Of a DNA stretch of 64,000 nt, positions 33,676 through 42,534 are shown piece by piece. Origin of the DNA: VXYL01 sp965199875. GTDB lineage: Bacteria > Pseudomonadota > Gammaproteobacteria > Pseudomonadales > Azotimanducaceae. Under the pieces are notes generated by a model. The model searched no databases. It was given only the letters and a program-made list of their open reading frames with translations, and was not told the origin of the DNA. Position 1 is the stretch's first letter; each line of letters begins with the position of its first letter. Location: positions 1,054,001-1,118,000 of the forward strand of contig OZ241346.1 of NCBI GenBank assembly GCA_965199875.1, written 5' to 3'. The position numbers and the translations under genes were made by a program.

Positions 33676-34734
33676 ATGGCCAACTACAAGGTGATGGTGC
33701 AGGCGCAAGTCGGCGTCTCCTACGACCTCGCGGACTCGCGCTACCAGATCGAACGCGAGGCGCTGGACCCCATCGGCGCGGAAATCGTCGAGGTGCCGGC
33801 GAAGGACGAGGGCGAGTTCATAGCCGCGGTCAAGGGCGAAGCCGATGGACTGATCGCCCGCGGCCGCCGCATCAGCCGCGACATCATCGAGAGCCTGGAC
33901 AAGTGCGTGGTGATCGGCCTTGGCAGCGTCGGCGCCGACACCGTGGACGTGGACGCCGCGACCAACTGCGGCATCGTCGTCACCAACGTGCCGGACGTGT
34001 TCATCGACGAAGTGGCCGACCACACCATGATGATGTTTCTCGCCGCCCATCGGCGTCTGCTGCTGATGCACCGCATGACTTGCGAAGGGCGCTGGGCCGA
34101 GGGCCGCCCGCACCACGCCGACATCCCGCGTCTTTGGGGCCAGACGCTGGGGCTGATCTCCTTCGGCAACGTCGCCAAGGCGGTAGCGCACCGCTGCCAC
34201 GCCTTCGGGCTGCGGGTGCTGGCCTACGACCCCTACGTCTCGGAGCTGGAAATGACCAGCGCCAACGTCGAGCCGGTCACCAGTCTCTTCGAGCTGCTGG
34301 AACGCTCGGACTTCGTCTCCATGCATGCGCCGTTGAACGCCGAGACGACGCACATGCTGAGCGACGCCCACTTCGCCCGCATGAAGCGCAGCGCGCTGTT
34401 CATCAACAACGGGCGCGGCCCGACGGTGGACGAAGAAGCGCTGATTCGCGCTCTGGAGGCCGGTGAAATCGCCGGCGCGGGGCTCGACGTGTTCGAGACC
34501 GAGCCGGTGTCCACCAACAATCCGCTGCTGCACATGGACAACGTGATCTGCACCCCGCACATCGCCTCGGCGACCTCGCGCATGGCCCCGGAGACCCGCC
34601 GCCGCCTGGGCCGCGAGCTGGCCACCGTGCTGCAGGGCATGTGGCCGCGCAGCGCCGTCAACCCCGCCGTGCTGCCGCACACCAAGCTGCGCCGCTGGCA
34701 GCCCTACCCGCAGACGCGGGGGCCGAATCGGTAA
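33676..34734 (+). CDS. D-2-hydroxyacid dehydrogenase family protein (CtBP-like)
   Basis: A 352-residue NAD-dependent dehydrogenase. The nucleotide motif is TLGLISFGNVAKAVAHR, in which Ser replaces the second Gly of the usual GxGxxG. The catalytic triad appears as Arg in FINNGRGPTVDE, Glu in LDVFETEPVS and His in CTPHIASATSRM. The segment EVADHTMMMFLAAHRRLLLM resembles C-terminal-binding-protein-like dehydrogenases rather than phosphoglycerate dehydrogenase. The ribosome site AAGGAGC lies upstream of ATG 33676. It shares direction with the O-methyltransferase. The substrate is probably a small 2-keto or 2-hydroxy acid. Confidence 0.9.
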   Translation: MANYKVMVQAQVGVSYDLADSRYQIEREALDPIGAEIVEVPAKDEGEFIAAVKGEADGLIARGRRISRDIIESLDKCVVIGLGSVGADTVDVDAATNCGIVVTNVPDVFIDEVADHTMMMFLAAHRRLLLMHRMTCEGRWAEGRPHHADIPRLWGQTLGLISFGNVAKAVAHRCHAFGLRVLAYDPYVSELEMTSANVEPVTSLFELLERSDFVSMHAPLNAETTHMLSDAHFARMKRSALFINNGRGPTVDEEALIRALEAGEIAGAGLDVFETEPVSTNNPLLHMDNVICTPHIASATSRMAPETRRRLGRELATVLQGMWPRSAVNPAVLPHTKLRRWQPYPQTRGPNR

Positions 34735-34757
34735 GGAATCGGCCCGGCGACGGCTCG

Positions 34758-35549
34758 CTAGGTGACGAGCTCGCAAGGCAGGTGATCGACGCGGTTCTGG
34801 TAGCGCAGCATCGTCTGCTCGCCCGAGAAGTCGATGCGCGTGATGCCGGTGTTGTGGTGGCTCAAGTAGGTGTTTTCCGGTGCGCGGCGCTGCAGCAGAT
34901 GGTGGACGAGGAAGTTGAGGAACGTGCCGTGGCTGACCACGGCGACGCGCAAGGCCGCGCCCTGCGGATGCTTCGACGCTGACGCGACGAATCGAGCGCG
35001 GATGTCCGCGGCGACCTGGCCGGCGCGGTGGATGAGCTGCTCGCGGGTTTCCGCCGCGCCCTGCCACCAGCCGGCCTCGCCAAGCTCGTCGGGAAGATCG
35101 AACTCCGGGAAGCGCGCGACGACTTGCGAGCGCTTGAGTCCGCCCTCGTCGCCCGGCCTGCCGCGCTGTCGGCTTAGCCAGATGCCGCCTTCCTCGTGGA
35201 CTTGCAGCCAGACTTCGGGCTTGAGCTCCAGCGCGCTGGCGATGGGCTGGGCGGTCTGCAGGGCGCGCAGCATGGCGCTGCTGTAGAGGCGGTCGAAGCG
35301 ATGGCCGCTCTCTTCGCCAACGCCGTCGCGCACGTCCGTCTTGTCCGGGTGCGCGCGCAGATGCCGGGCGATCCGTTGCGCCTGCGCCTCGCCGACTTCG
35401 GTAAGGGGCGGATCGGCGCTCGGGAAGAACTCGGCGGGCAGCTCGTCGGCGTTTCCGCCGGCGCCGGTCTGCCCCCATGCGTTCCTCTGCGCGGTGTCGG
35501 CGAGGGCGTTGTTCTGGGACTGGGCGTGGCGGATCAGATACAGCTTCAT
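34758..35549 (-). CDS. Histidine phosphatase superfamily protein
   Basis: A 263-residue phosphoglycerate-mutase-like phosphatase. The catalytic motif KLYLIRHAQSQNN starts the protein, the conserved Arg/Glu region is YSSAMLRALQTAQPIASAL, and the second catalytic His is in VAVVSHGTFLNFLVHHLL. An insert (about 20-55) and the HEEGGIWLS segment are larger than in small bacterial members. It is convergent with the dehydrogenase gene (23-base gap) and lies 43 bases after the SPFH gene on the same strand. The substrate is unknown; this family ranges from sugar phosphates to phosphoproteins. Confidence 0.9.
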   Translation of the reverse strand: MKLYLIRHAQSQNNALADTAQRNAWGQTGAGGNADELPAEFFPSADPPLTEVGEAQAQRIARHLRAHPDKTDVRDGVGEESGHRFDRLYSSAMLRALQTAQPIASALELKPEVWLQVHEEGGIWLSRQRGRPGDEGGLKRSQVVARFPEFDLPDELGEAGWWQGAAETREQLIHRAGQVAADIRARFVASASKHPQGAALRVAVVSHGTFLNFLVHHLLQRRAPENTYLSHHNTGITRIDFSGEQTMLRYQNRVDHLPCELVT

Positions 35550-35592
35550 CGCCGGATCGCTTCCGTGGAACGGGGCTTGCGGGGCCGGCGGT

Positions 35593-36456
35593 TCAATTGC
35601 GTTGCAGCGAGTCGATGTTCAGCAGCGGAATGGCGCCGCCGCCGGAAATCTGCGGCAGCTTGCCGTCCCACTTCTCCGCCACCCGCAGCTGGATCAGATC
35701 CGGGTTGTCCTTGAGCGCCTCGGCCTCGCGCCGGATGGCTTCGGCCCGGGCCTTGGACTCCACCTCCAGCTTGTACGCCTCGGCGTCGGCCGCCAAGGTG
35801 CGTTCCGCGGCCGCGGCCTCGGCCTGGGTGACCCGGCGCAGCTTCTCGTTCTCCGCTTTCAGCGCCTCCTGCTCGGCGCGCACCTTCTCTTCGATGGCGC
35901 GGTTGAACTCGGCGGAGAACTCGAAGTCGGTGATCGCGACGTTGGCGACGTCGACGCCGCCCACCACGCCCTTCTGCTCCAGGGTGGTGTCGACGAACTG
36001 CACGATGGCCTCCTGGATCTTCGTCTTCACCTGGGCGCGCTGGGTGACCAGTTGCTCGGCGGTGTACTGGGCGGTGATGGCTTTCACGGACTCGGTGATG
36101 CCCGGGTCGATGGCGGTGCGCTCCACGACTTCGCGCAGGCCGATGTTCTTGAACGTCATGGGCATGGTCGGGCCGTCCAGCGAGTACTGCACGGCCACCC
36201 GGGTGCTCACCACTTGCAGATCCTTGGAGGCGGCGGTTGCCTGGTTCTCGGCCTTGCGCAGCCGCACGTCCACCTCTTCCACCGAGTCGACGAAGGGGAT
36301 CTTCAGGTGCGGGCCTTCGATGAGGTGCTTCTGCTGCACCGCTCCCAGCCGGTGGACGACGCCCACGTGGCCGCTGTTGACGATGACCACGCCGTCCCAG
36401 ATCACCAGCAGCGCGACGAAGCCGACGATGCCGCCGACGATGAGCTTGGTGTTCAT
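35593..36456 (-). CDS. Prohibitin-like SPFH membrane protein
   Basis: A 287-residue protein with one N-terminal membrane helix (KLIVGGIVGFVALLVIWDGV) and an SPFH/PHB domain (VVIVNSGHVGVVHRLGAVQQ through AITDFEFSAEFNRAIEEKVR). Next comes a coiled coil rich in Glu, Ala and Lys, and a short tail ending in IPLLNIDSL. Prohibitin and HflC/HflK relatives form large ring-shaped membrane assemblies and often modulate proteases. It is a single gene, not an HflK-HflC pair. The MBL lipoprotein lies upstream in the same direction, about 106 bases away, and the histidine phosphatase 43 bases downstream. Confidence 0.9.
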   Translation of the reverse strand: MNTKLIVGGIVGFVALLVIWDGVVIVNSGHVGVVHRLGAVQQKHLIEGPHLKIPFVDSVEEVDVRLRKAENQATAASKDLQVVSTRVAVQYSLDGPTMPMTFKNIGLREVVERTAIDPGITESVKAITAQYTAEQLVTQRAQVKTKIQEAIVQFVDTTLEQKGVVGGVDVANVAITDFEFSAEFNRAIEEKVRAEQEALKAENEKLRRVTQAEAAAAERTLAADAEAYKLEVESKARAEAIRREAEALKDNPDLIQLRVAEKWDGKLPQISGGGAIPLLNIDSLQRN

Positions 36457-36562
36457 GATGTCCTCGTTCTACTTGCAGACAGGAGCCAGCATCATAGCCG
36501 CAAAGGCGGCGAGGGCAGGGCGCTTGCCTCCGCCTGGCCTCGAAGTGCGCCCACGCGGGGCT

Positions 36563-37669
36563 TCACGGACTTCCGGACGCCTGCTGTCCGCGTTCTTCCA
36601 GCAACTGGTAGATGCGGCCTACCGCCAGCGGATCGGTACCCGCCCGCGCGATGCCCAGAGTCTCCTTGAACCGCGTCAAATCCACGGCCGCGGCGGTTTC
36701 CGCAGCGCTCTTGCCGTCCGCCCTCATGGCCACGACTTCCGCCCAAAGCGCTCGGTAGTAGTCCTGGACGAGGTCGATTCTGCCGCGGTCCTTGAACGGC
36801 GGGCCGTGGCCGGGAAGGATCAGGTCGAAGTCCAGCGCCTTGAGGTTTTCCAGCGTCTCCGGCCACTCGTCGACATGGCCGTCGCCCAGCCAGGACGGGC
36901 CGCCGAGCATCATGTCGCCGGTGAAGACGATGCGTTCCTTGGGCAGGTAGACTACGACGTCGCCGCCGGTGTGGGCGCGCCCGCAGAACACGATCTGGAT
37001 CTCCCGCTCGCCGCGAATCAAGGTCATGCGTTCGTTGAGGGTGATGTTCGGCGGCACCGGATCGACTTCCCTGGTGGCTTCGATGTGTGCTTTCGCAAGG
37101 GCGATGCGTTGCTCGATGCCTTGGCGCGCCTCGGCGTCCTCGGCCTCTGCCAGCCGCCTCTGCAAGCGTTCAAGGGCCATTGGCTGGCCGGCGAGGTCGC
37201 GCTGGAACGTCGCTTCGTCGAGCGGTGCTCCGGCCATCTTCCGGCGCGTGAAGTCGTGGCCGATGATCTTCACCGGCACGAAGGCCTGGTTGCCGTGCGC
37301 GTGGTCGTAGTGGAAGTGCGTGTTCACCAGTACGCTGATGGGCTTGTCGGTGAGTTGGCGAATGGAGGCGAGCAACTCGCGCCCGGTGGCCGGGGTGATG
37401 TGCGAATCCACCACGACGACGTCTTCGTCGTTGACGACGACCATGGAGTTGCTGTTGAACATCGGCACCGTGTAGCGCACGAAGTACACGCCATCCGCCA
37501 CCTGCTCGAAGCGGTGGGTGTCGGTGGCGAAGTCGCCGCCCGGCGCTGGCGCCGGCGTTGCCGGCGATGCGACGGGGGCCGCGGGGTTGCTGGCCGGCGC
37601 TTCGCTCCGGCCGCAGCCGACAAGCAGCGTCAAAAGTGCGCCCAAGGCGGCAAGCCTGACGATCCCCAT
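36563..37669 (-). CDS. Metallo-beta-lactamase-fold lipoprotein
   Basis: A 368-residue envelope hydrolase. The N-terminus MGIVRLAALGALLTLLVGCG carries the lipobox LVGC, followed by a Pro/Ala linker. The MBL fold begins with ADGVYFVRYTVPMFNSNSMV. Metal ligands are in NTHFHYDHAHGN (HxHxDH), the His of CGRAHTGGDVVVYLP, the Asp of FTGDMMLGG and LPGHGPPFK. An unusual helical insertion (about 145-190, rich in Arg, Ala and Glu) splits the domain. ATG 37669 has GGGGGAA upstream. The frame is open further left but lacks features. It is divergent from the purine genes. Confidence 0.88.
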   Translation of the reverse strand: MGIVRLAALGALLTLLVGCGRSEAPASNPAAPVASPATPAPAPGGDFATDTHRFEQVADGVYFVRYTVPMFNSNSMVVVNDEDVVVVDSHITPATGRELLASIRQLTDKPISVLVNTHFHYDHAHGNQAFVPVKIIGHDFTRRKMAGAPLDEATFQRDLAGQPMALERLQRRLAEAEDAEARQGIEQRIALAKAHIEATREVDPVPPNITLNERMTLIRGEREIQIVFCGRAHTGGDVVVYLPKERIVFTGDMMLGGPSWLGDGHVDEWPETLENLKALDFDLILPGHGPPFKDRGRIDLVQDYYRALWAEVVAMRADGKSAAETAAAVDLTRFKETLGIARAGTDPLAVGRIYQLLEERGQQASGSP

Positions 37670-37868
37670 TGACGTTCCCCCTGTTTCTCGCACGGGCCAT
37701 TGTGAACCAATTGCCATGCATCTGCTATGCGTTGTCGCTGCGGTTTCCACTCTCGAAGCGTATCCGCAAGCTCGTCGCCTCAATCTGGTCCGGCTACGGA
37801 ATGCGCTCCGTTTGGTCCTATTCGCACACCGACTCGGTGCGCTTGCCGCCGACTACGCGTGTTTGGGT

Positions 37869-37877
37869 TGCTATAAT
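37869..37877 (+). promoter_or_regulatory. Extended -10 promoter for the purine gene pair
   Basis: The sequence TGCTATAAT has a perfect TATAAT (37872-37877) preceded by TGn, the extended -10 element that can function without a good -35 box; none is visible at normal spacing. Transcription would start about base 37884, almost at the ATG (37887), so the mRNA may be leaderless. No Shine-Dalgarno sequence precedes the ATG. Confidence 0.55.
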
Positions 37878-37886
37878 TCCAGCGAC

Positions 37887-38510
37887 ATGGACGCCGCAAC
37901 CGATGGCTTCGCCGCGCACCGCGCCCTCGTCAGCGTCTCCGACAAGTCCGGGGTGGTGGCTTTCGCCAAGGGCCTTCGGGCATTGGACATCGACATCCTC
38001 TCCACCAGCGGCACGCGCCGGATGCTGGTCGATGCGGATGTTCCGGCCACCGAGATCTCCGCCGTTACCGGCTTCCCGGAGATCATGGCCGGGCGGGTGA
38101 AGACGTTGCATCCAAGCATCCACGGCGGCATCCTGGCGCGACGCGATCTGGACCGCGAGGCGATGGCCGAGCACGGCATCGAACCCATCGACCTGGTGGT
38201 GGTGAACCTCTACCCCTTCGAACGCACCATCGCGGACACTCGGCGCGGCTTCGCCGAAGTGGTGGAGAACATCGACATCGGCGGGCCGGCGCTGCTGCGC
38301 TCGGCGGCGAAGAACCATCGGCACGTGCTCGCCGTGGCAGACCCCAACGACTATCCGAAGGTCGCCGAGGCACTGCGCCAAGGCAGCGCGAATCTGGCCT
38401 TTCGCCAGCGCCTGGCGGCCAAGGCGTTCGCCCACACCGCCGCCTACGACCGCGCCATCGCTGGCTATCTGGGCAGCCGCGCCGCGACCTTCAACAAGAC
38501 CGCGCCGTGA
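37887..38510 (+). CDS. purH: Stand-alone IMP cyclohydrolase domain (PurH N-terminal half)
   Basis: A 207-residue protein corresponding to only the IMP-cyclohydrolase/MGS-like half of bifunctional PurH, which closes FAICAR to IMP in the last purine step. Typical segments are RALVSVSDKSGVVAFAKGL, FPEIMAGRVKTLHPSIHGG with the catalytic Lys, IDLVVVNLYPFERTIA and IDIGGPALLRSAAKNH. The sequence ends at the normal domain border (AYDRAIAGYLGSR), where the AICAR transformylase domain of about 310 residues should begin. That domain is absent: the stop codon overlaps the purD start by 4 bases. The missing step must be done elsewhere in the genome. Confidence 0.88.
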   Translation: MDAATDGFAAHRALVSVSDKSGVVAFAKGLRALDIDILSTSGTRRMLVDADVPATEISAVTGFPEIMAGRVKTLHPSIHGGILARRDLDREAMAEHGIEPIDLVVVNLYPFERTIADTRRGFAEVVENIDIGGPALLRSAAKNHRHVLAVADPNDYPKVAEALRQGSANLAFRQRLAAKAFAHTAAYDRAIAGYLGSRAATFNKTAP

Positions 38511-39784
38511 AAGCGATGGTGGTCGGCGGCGGCGGACGCGAGCATGCGCTGGCTTGGGCGCTGGCGCGTTCCGCCAGCGTGGAATCCGTGCTGGTGGCGC
38601 CCGGCAATGCCGGCACCGCCTTGGAGGGGGGCAAGATCCGCAACGTCGAAACGGGGCCGGAACCGGCGGCGCTCGCGGACTTGGCGGAACGCGAGCAAAT
38701 CGGCCTCGCCGTGGTCGGCCCCGAGGCGCCGTTGACCGCGGGCATCCGCGATCTGTTCGACCGCCGCGGCCTGCCGTGCTGCGCGCCTTCCCAGGCGGCG
38801 GCGCGGCTGGAGGGCTCGAAGTCCTTCGCCAAGCGCTTCATGGCCCGCCACGGCATTCCCACCGCCGCCAGCGCCACCTTCGACGACGCCGAGACGGCGG
38901 TCCGCTATCTGCGCCAGCGCGGTGCGCCCATCGTCGTCAAAGCCGACGGGTTGGCGGCCGGCAAGGGCGTGGTCGTTGCCCGGGACGATGTCGAAGAGGC
39001 GGTGGCGGCAGCCGATGACATGCTCTCCGGGCGGCGCTTCGGCGCGGCCGGCCAGCGGATCGTCGTGGAAGAGTTTCTCGCCGGCGAGGAGGCCAGCTTC
39101 ATCTGCCTGTGCGACGGCGAAACCGCCTTGCCCTTCGCTTCCTCCCAGGACCACAAACCCAGGGACGAAGGCGACCGCGGCCCCAATACCGGCGGCATGG
39201 GCGCCTACTCCCCGGCGCCGGTGGTCACGGCGGAAATCCACGACCGCATCATGGCGGAAGTGGTGGCGCCGACGTTGCGCGGCATGGCGGCGGAGGGAAC
39301 GCCCTACCAAGGCTTCCTCTACGCCGGACTGATGATCGGCAACGACGGCTCGGTGCGCGTCGTCGAGTTCAACTGCCGCTTCGGAGACCCGGAAGCGCAG
39401 CCCGTGCTGATGCGGCTGCGTTCGGACTTGGCCAGCCTCTGCCAACGCGCCGTGCAGGGCAAGCTGAAGGACGCCGTCCTGGACTGGGATCCCAGGGTCG
39501 CGCTGGGCGTCGTGCTGGCCGCCGAAGGCTATCCGCTCGCCTACCCTACCGGCGAGGCCGTCTCCGGGCTGGACGCGGATACGCCGGACAGCAAGATCTT
39601 CCACGCCGGCACGAAGCTCGACGGCAACCGGGTGGTCACCGCCGGCGGGCGTGTTCTTTGCGTCGTGGGCTTGGGCGAAGACGTGGCGCAAGCCCAGCAC
39701 AATGCCTACCAGCGCACCGCCCAAGTGCGGTGGCCAAGCATGGCCTACCGCAAGGACATCGGCTTTCGCGCCCTGCAACGGTAG
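38507..39784 (+). CDS. purD: Phosphoribosylamine-glycine ligase
   Basis: PurD joins phosphoribosylamine and glycine using ATP, the second step of de novo purine synthesis. The 425-residue protein has the normal length. Family marks are MVVGGGGREHALAWALARS, LAVVGPEAPLTAGI, PIVVKADGLAAGKGVVVARD, EEFLAGEEASFICLCDGE, QDHKPRDEGDRGPNTGGMGA, GFLYAGLMIG and FNCRFGDPEAQPVLMRLRSD with ATP-grasp metal residues. The GTG at 38507 overlaps the PurH-domain stop; an ATG is found three codons later. The purH-purD pairing is the usual gammaproteobacterial order, so the truncation of PurH is the only oddity. Confidence 0.96.
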   Translation: MKAMVVGGGGREHALAWALARSASVESVLVAPGNAGTALEGGKIRNVETGPEPAALADLAEREQIGLAVVGPEAPLTAGIRDLFDRRGLPCCAPSQAAARLEGSKSFAKRFMARHGIPTAASATFDDAETAVRYLRQRGAPIVVKADGLAAGKGVVVARDDVEEAVAAADDMLSGRRFGAAGQRIVVEEFLAGEEASFICLCDGETALPFASSQDHKPRDEGDRGPNTGGMGAYSPAPVVTAEIHDRIMAEVVAPTLRGMAAEGTPYQGFLYAGLMIGNDGSVRVVEFNCRFGDPEAQPVLMRLRSDLASLCQRAVQGKLKDAVLDWDPRVALGVVLAAEGYPLAYPTGEAVSGLDADTPDSKIFHAGTKLDGNRVVTAGGRVLCVVGLGEDVAQAQHNAYQRTAQVRWPSMAYRKDIGFRALQR

Positions 39785-39844
39785 CCGGGCTGCCAACCGC
39801 AGGGAACGTCGCCCTCGCCGGCGACATCGCAGCGAAGTCTCAGC

Positions 39845-40621
39845 TTACTCCTGCTTCTCCCGCAACGCCGCGGCGATGTCCAGCGCCTCCTGGCCCCAGA
39901 ACAAATAGCTGTGGAGCGGATTGAAGTGACCCCCGATAGGCGGCTCCTTGTTGTCGTCGCTGAGACCCAGCAGGTACATCTCGTCAGGGCGAATCGCGCC
40001 GAGCTCCGAGTAGAAGTCGAGGGGCGAGGTACTCCAGACCGCTGAGTCGGCCAACTCGTGCAGCTCGTTAGTCGTCCTGGGCGGCACTTCCACGAGTCTT
40101 CGCAACGCGTCTACGAGGCGCTCGTGCTGATCCGCCGTCAAGGGCTTGCCGGATTCGCGAATCGCCTCCAGCTCGCGTTCCGTTTCGTCGGCCAGTTCGC
40201 GACGGTAGATCCCGTCCATCATGGATTCGAGCCTGCTCAACCTCCGGCTCACCTCTTCGTCTGGAGCGACGAGAAAGGCATGTTCCAAATGAACCGTCAC
40301 CGTCGCCACAGCAGCGCCGTGCAGAACCTCCGACACTTGGAACGTCGAAGCTACGGGTTCGTCCGCAGGACCATACAGCGTGTCATAGCGCCTGTCCGTG
40401 ACGCTGACGAAGCGGCCGAGAACCGCGTAGTCGCAGTATCGCATCATGTTGACGGCGTACTCCCGAGGTGCCCTCGGCCTAGTGATTGTGCCGCTCTCGT
40501 CCATCTTTCCCAACCTCACCACCGCAGGACAGGGATAGAGTTCGATGGGTTCCTCCGCGGCGGCGAGAGCAGTCAGGACCGGCACTGCGAAGATCGCGAA
40601 TCGCCCTAGAGGTCGCTGCAT
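39845..40621 (-). CDS. Secreted protein of a three-copy tandem family (copy 1)
   Basis: A 258-residue protein with a signal peptide (LGRFAIFAVPVLTALAAAEE). I recognise no family. Conserved blocks shared with the two neighbours are LGKMDESGTITRPRAPREY, YCDYAVLGRFVSVTDRRYDT, VASTFQVSEVLHGAAVATVT, SELGAIRPDEMYLLGLSDDN and YLFWGQEALDIAAALREKQE. The first half is reminiscent of beta-sandwich domains that respond to redox or metal, but that is only a resemblance. Three copies in a row on the same strand (39.8-42.3 kb) indicate tandem duplication. The gene is convergent with purD, with a 60-base gap and a small hairpin. Confidence 0.7.
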   Translation of the reverse strand: MQRPLGRFAIFAVPVLTALAAAEEPIELYPCPAVVRLGKMDESGTITRPRAPREYAVNMMRYCDYAVLGRFVSVTDRRYDTLYGPADEPVASTFQVSEVLHGAAVATVTVHLEHAFLVAPDEEVSRRLSRLESMMDGIYRRELADETERELEAIRESGKPLTADQHERLVDALRRLVEVPPRTTNELHELADSAVWSTSPLDFYSELGAIRPDEMYLLGLSDDNKEPPIGGHFNPLHSYLFWGQEALDIAAALREKQE

Positions 40622-40678
40622 ACTTCGTACTCCAAATCGCTGGTGGCGACCCCGTGCGTACGCGGACGAGTCATCCGC

Positions 40679-41460
40679 CTACTCCTGCTTCTCCCGCAAC
40701 GCCGCCGCGATGTCCAGCGCCTCTTGTCCCCAGAACAGATAGCTGTGGATCGGATTGAAGTAACCCCCGCTAGGCGGTTGCTCGTTGTCATCGCTGAGAC
40801 CCAGCAGGTACATTTCGTCGGGGCGAATCGCGCCGAGCTCCGAGTAGAAGTTCAGGGGCGAGGTACTCCAGACCGCCGTGTTGGCAAGCTCGTGCAGCTC
40901 GTACCTTGTCCGAAGTGGCACCTCCACCAGTCTCCACAGCGCGTCAACTAGGCGCTGGTGCTGCTCTGGCGTCAAGGGCTTGTCGGACTCGCGAATCGTC
41001 TCCAGCTCGCGCTCCGTCTCCTCGGCGAGTTCGCGGCGGTAGATCTCGTCTCCCATGGATCGCAGCCCGCAACCTTCGGTTCATCTGTTGTCCCGGAGCG
41101 ATAAGCATGGCACGTTCCAGACGAATCGTCGCCGCCTTCGCGGTCGCGCCGTGCAATACGTCCGACACCTGGAACGTCGAAGCCACGGGCTCGTCCGCAA
41201 GACCATAGAGCGTGTCGTACTGGCTGTCGGTGATGCTGACGAAGCGGCCGAGAACCGCGTAGTCGCAGTATTGTTTCATGTTGGCGGCGAACTCCCGAGG
41301 TGCCCTCGGCCTCGTGACTGTGCCGCTCTCGTCCATATTCCCTACCCGTACCAACGCAGCACAGAGATAGAGTTCAACAGGTTCCTCCGCTGCGGCGAGA
41401 GCAGCCAGGACCGACACTGCGAAGATCGCGAATCGCACTAGAGGTCGACGCAATCGCACG
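40679..41460 (-). pseudogene. Frameshifted middle copy of the tandem secreted-protein family
   Basis: The N-terminal half is read in one frame from a GTG near 41460 (signal LVRFAIFAVSVLAALAAAEE, then NMDESGTVTRPRAPREF and VASTFQVSDVLHGATAKAAT), and the C-terminal half in another (from SMGDEIYRRELAEETERELE to YLFWGQEALDIAAALREKQE, ending at 40679). Aligning with copy 1, the frames break between about 41056 and 41082, where two bases are missing relative to copy 1. It is therefore probably a recent pseudogene, or a sequencing error. An internal ATG could still express the C-terminal half alone. Confidence 0.75.
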
Positions 41461-41472
41461 CTGAACTGTTGG

Positions 41473-42324
41473 CTACTCCTGCTCTTCCCGGAATGCCGCC
41501 GCGATGTCCAGCGCCTCTTGTCCCCAGAACAGATAGTTGTGGAGCGCATTGAAGTGACCCCCGATAGGCGGCTCCTTGTTGTCGGCGGTGAGACCCAGCA
41601 GGTACATCTCGTCTGGGCGAATCGCGCCGAGCTCCGAGTGGAAGTGAAGGGAAGAGTGGTCGGTCCAAACCACGCTGCTCGCCAACTCGTGGAGCTCGTA
41701 CCTCGTCCTAGGCGGCACCTCCACCAGTCTCCACAGCACGTCGACGAGGCGTCTGTGCTGCTCTGGCGTCAAGGGCTTCCCGGCCTCGCGCATAGCGTCC
41801 AGCTCGCGTTCCGTTTCGGTGGCCAGCCTATAGCGGTACATCCTGTCGGTCGCGGACTCCTGCTCACTCACGGCTCGGTTCACATCCCGGCCTGGAGCGA
41901 TTAGCAGAGTACGTTCCAGATGAACCGTCGCCGCCGTCACGGTGGCACCGTGCAACACTTCGGACACTTGGAACGTCGCAGCCACGGGCTCATCGGGAGA
42001 GCCGTACAGCTCATCGTAGCGGCTGTCGGTGATGCGGACAAAGCGGCCGAGAACCGCGTAGTCGCATATTCGCATCATGTTGACGGCGTACTCCCGAGGC
42101 GTCAGCCGCCTCGTGATTGTGCCGCTCTCGTCCATCTTCCCGGACCTCGCCAGCGCAGGACAAGGATAGAGTTCGAGTTCGACGAGTTCCTCCGCGGCGG
42201 TAGAGAAGGCGGCAAGAGCGAACGCAAGGAGCAGCATGGCAAGGCCGATGGCAAGAGCGGATGGGGCTCCGAAACGGTTGGCACCTCGGTGCGCTGGCGT
42301 GCTGCCGACAGTAGCACAATTCAC
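41473..42324 (-). CDS. Secreted protein of the three-copy tandem family (copy 3)
   Basis: A 283-residue member with the same blocks as copy 1 (GKMDESGTITRRLTPREYAV, VLGRFVRITDSRYDELYG, SELGAIRPDEMYLLGLTADN, YLFWGQEALDIAAAFREEQE). The signal region (ALAIGLAMLLLAFALAAFS) is hydrophobic. The GTG at 42324 has an A/G-rich stretch just before it; an ATG at 42237 would leave no basic n-region, so the longer start is preferred, with moderate certainty. It is the most divergent of the three and likely closest to the ancestral gene. The 210 bases between it and the cNMP-domain gene hold no further gene. Confidence 0.7.
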   Translation of the reverse strand: MNCATVGSTPAHRGANRFGAPSALAIGLAMLLLAFALAAFSTAAEELVELELYPCPALARSGKMDESGTITRRLTPREYAVNMMRICDYAVLGRFVRITDSRYDELYGSPDEPVAATFQVSEVLHGATVTAATVHLERTLLIAPGRDVNRAVSEQESATDRMYRYRLATETERELDAMREAGKPLTPEQHRRLVDVLWRLVEVPPRTRYELHELASSVVWTDHSSLHFHSELGAIRPDEMYLLGLTADNKEPPIGGHFNALHNYLFWGQEALDIAAAFREEQE

Positions 42325-42534
42325 GCCCCCTACATCGTGCCCATCGCGCCCAGCTTCTTGCTTGCCCGGCCGGGCGAATCTCCTACGCGACAAGAGGCAA
42401 ATACGCACGCGACGAAGCAACTTCGGCTTACCGCGCGAAGGGCGGTTGGCTGACAGACAGGGCTATCTGGAATCGACATCCTTGACGCAAACGCCACCCG
42501 CACCGGCTTGCCGTTCGCCCCAAGGAGGTTGCAA

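Noticed and set aside
37518..37886. N-terminal extension of the PurH-domain frame
   Set aside because: It overlaps the start of the MBL lipoprotein in antisense, lacks PurH-family features and precedes a promoter.
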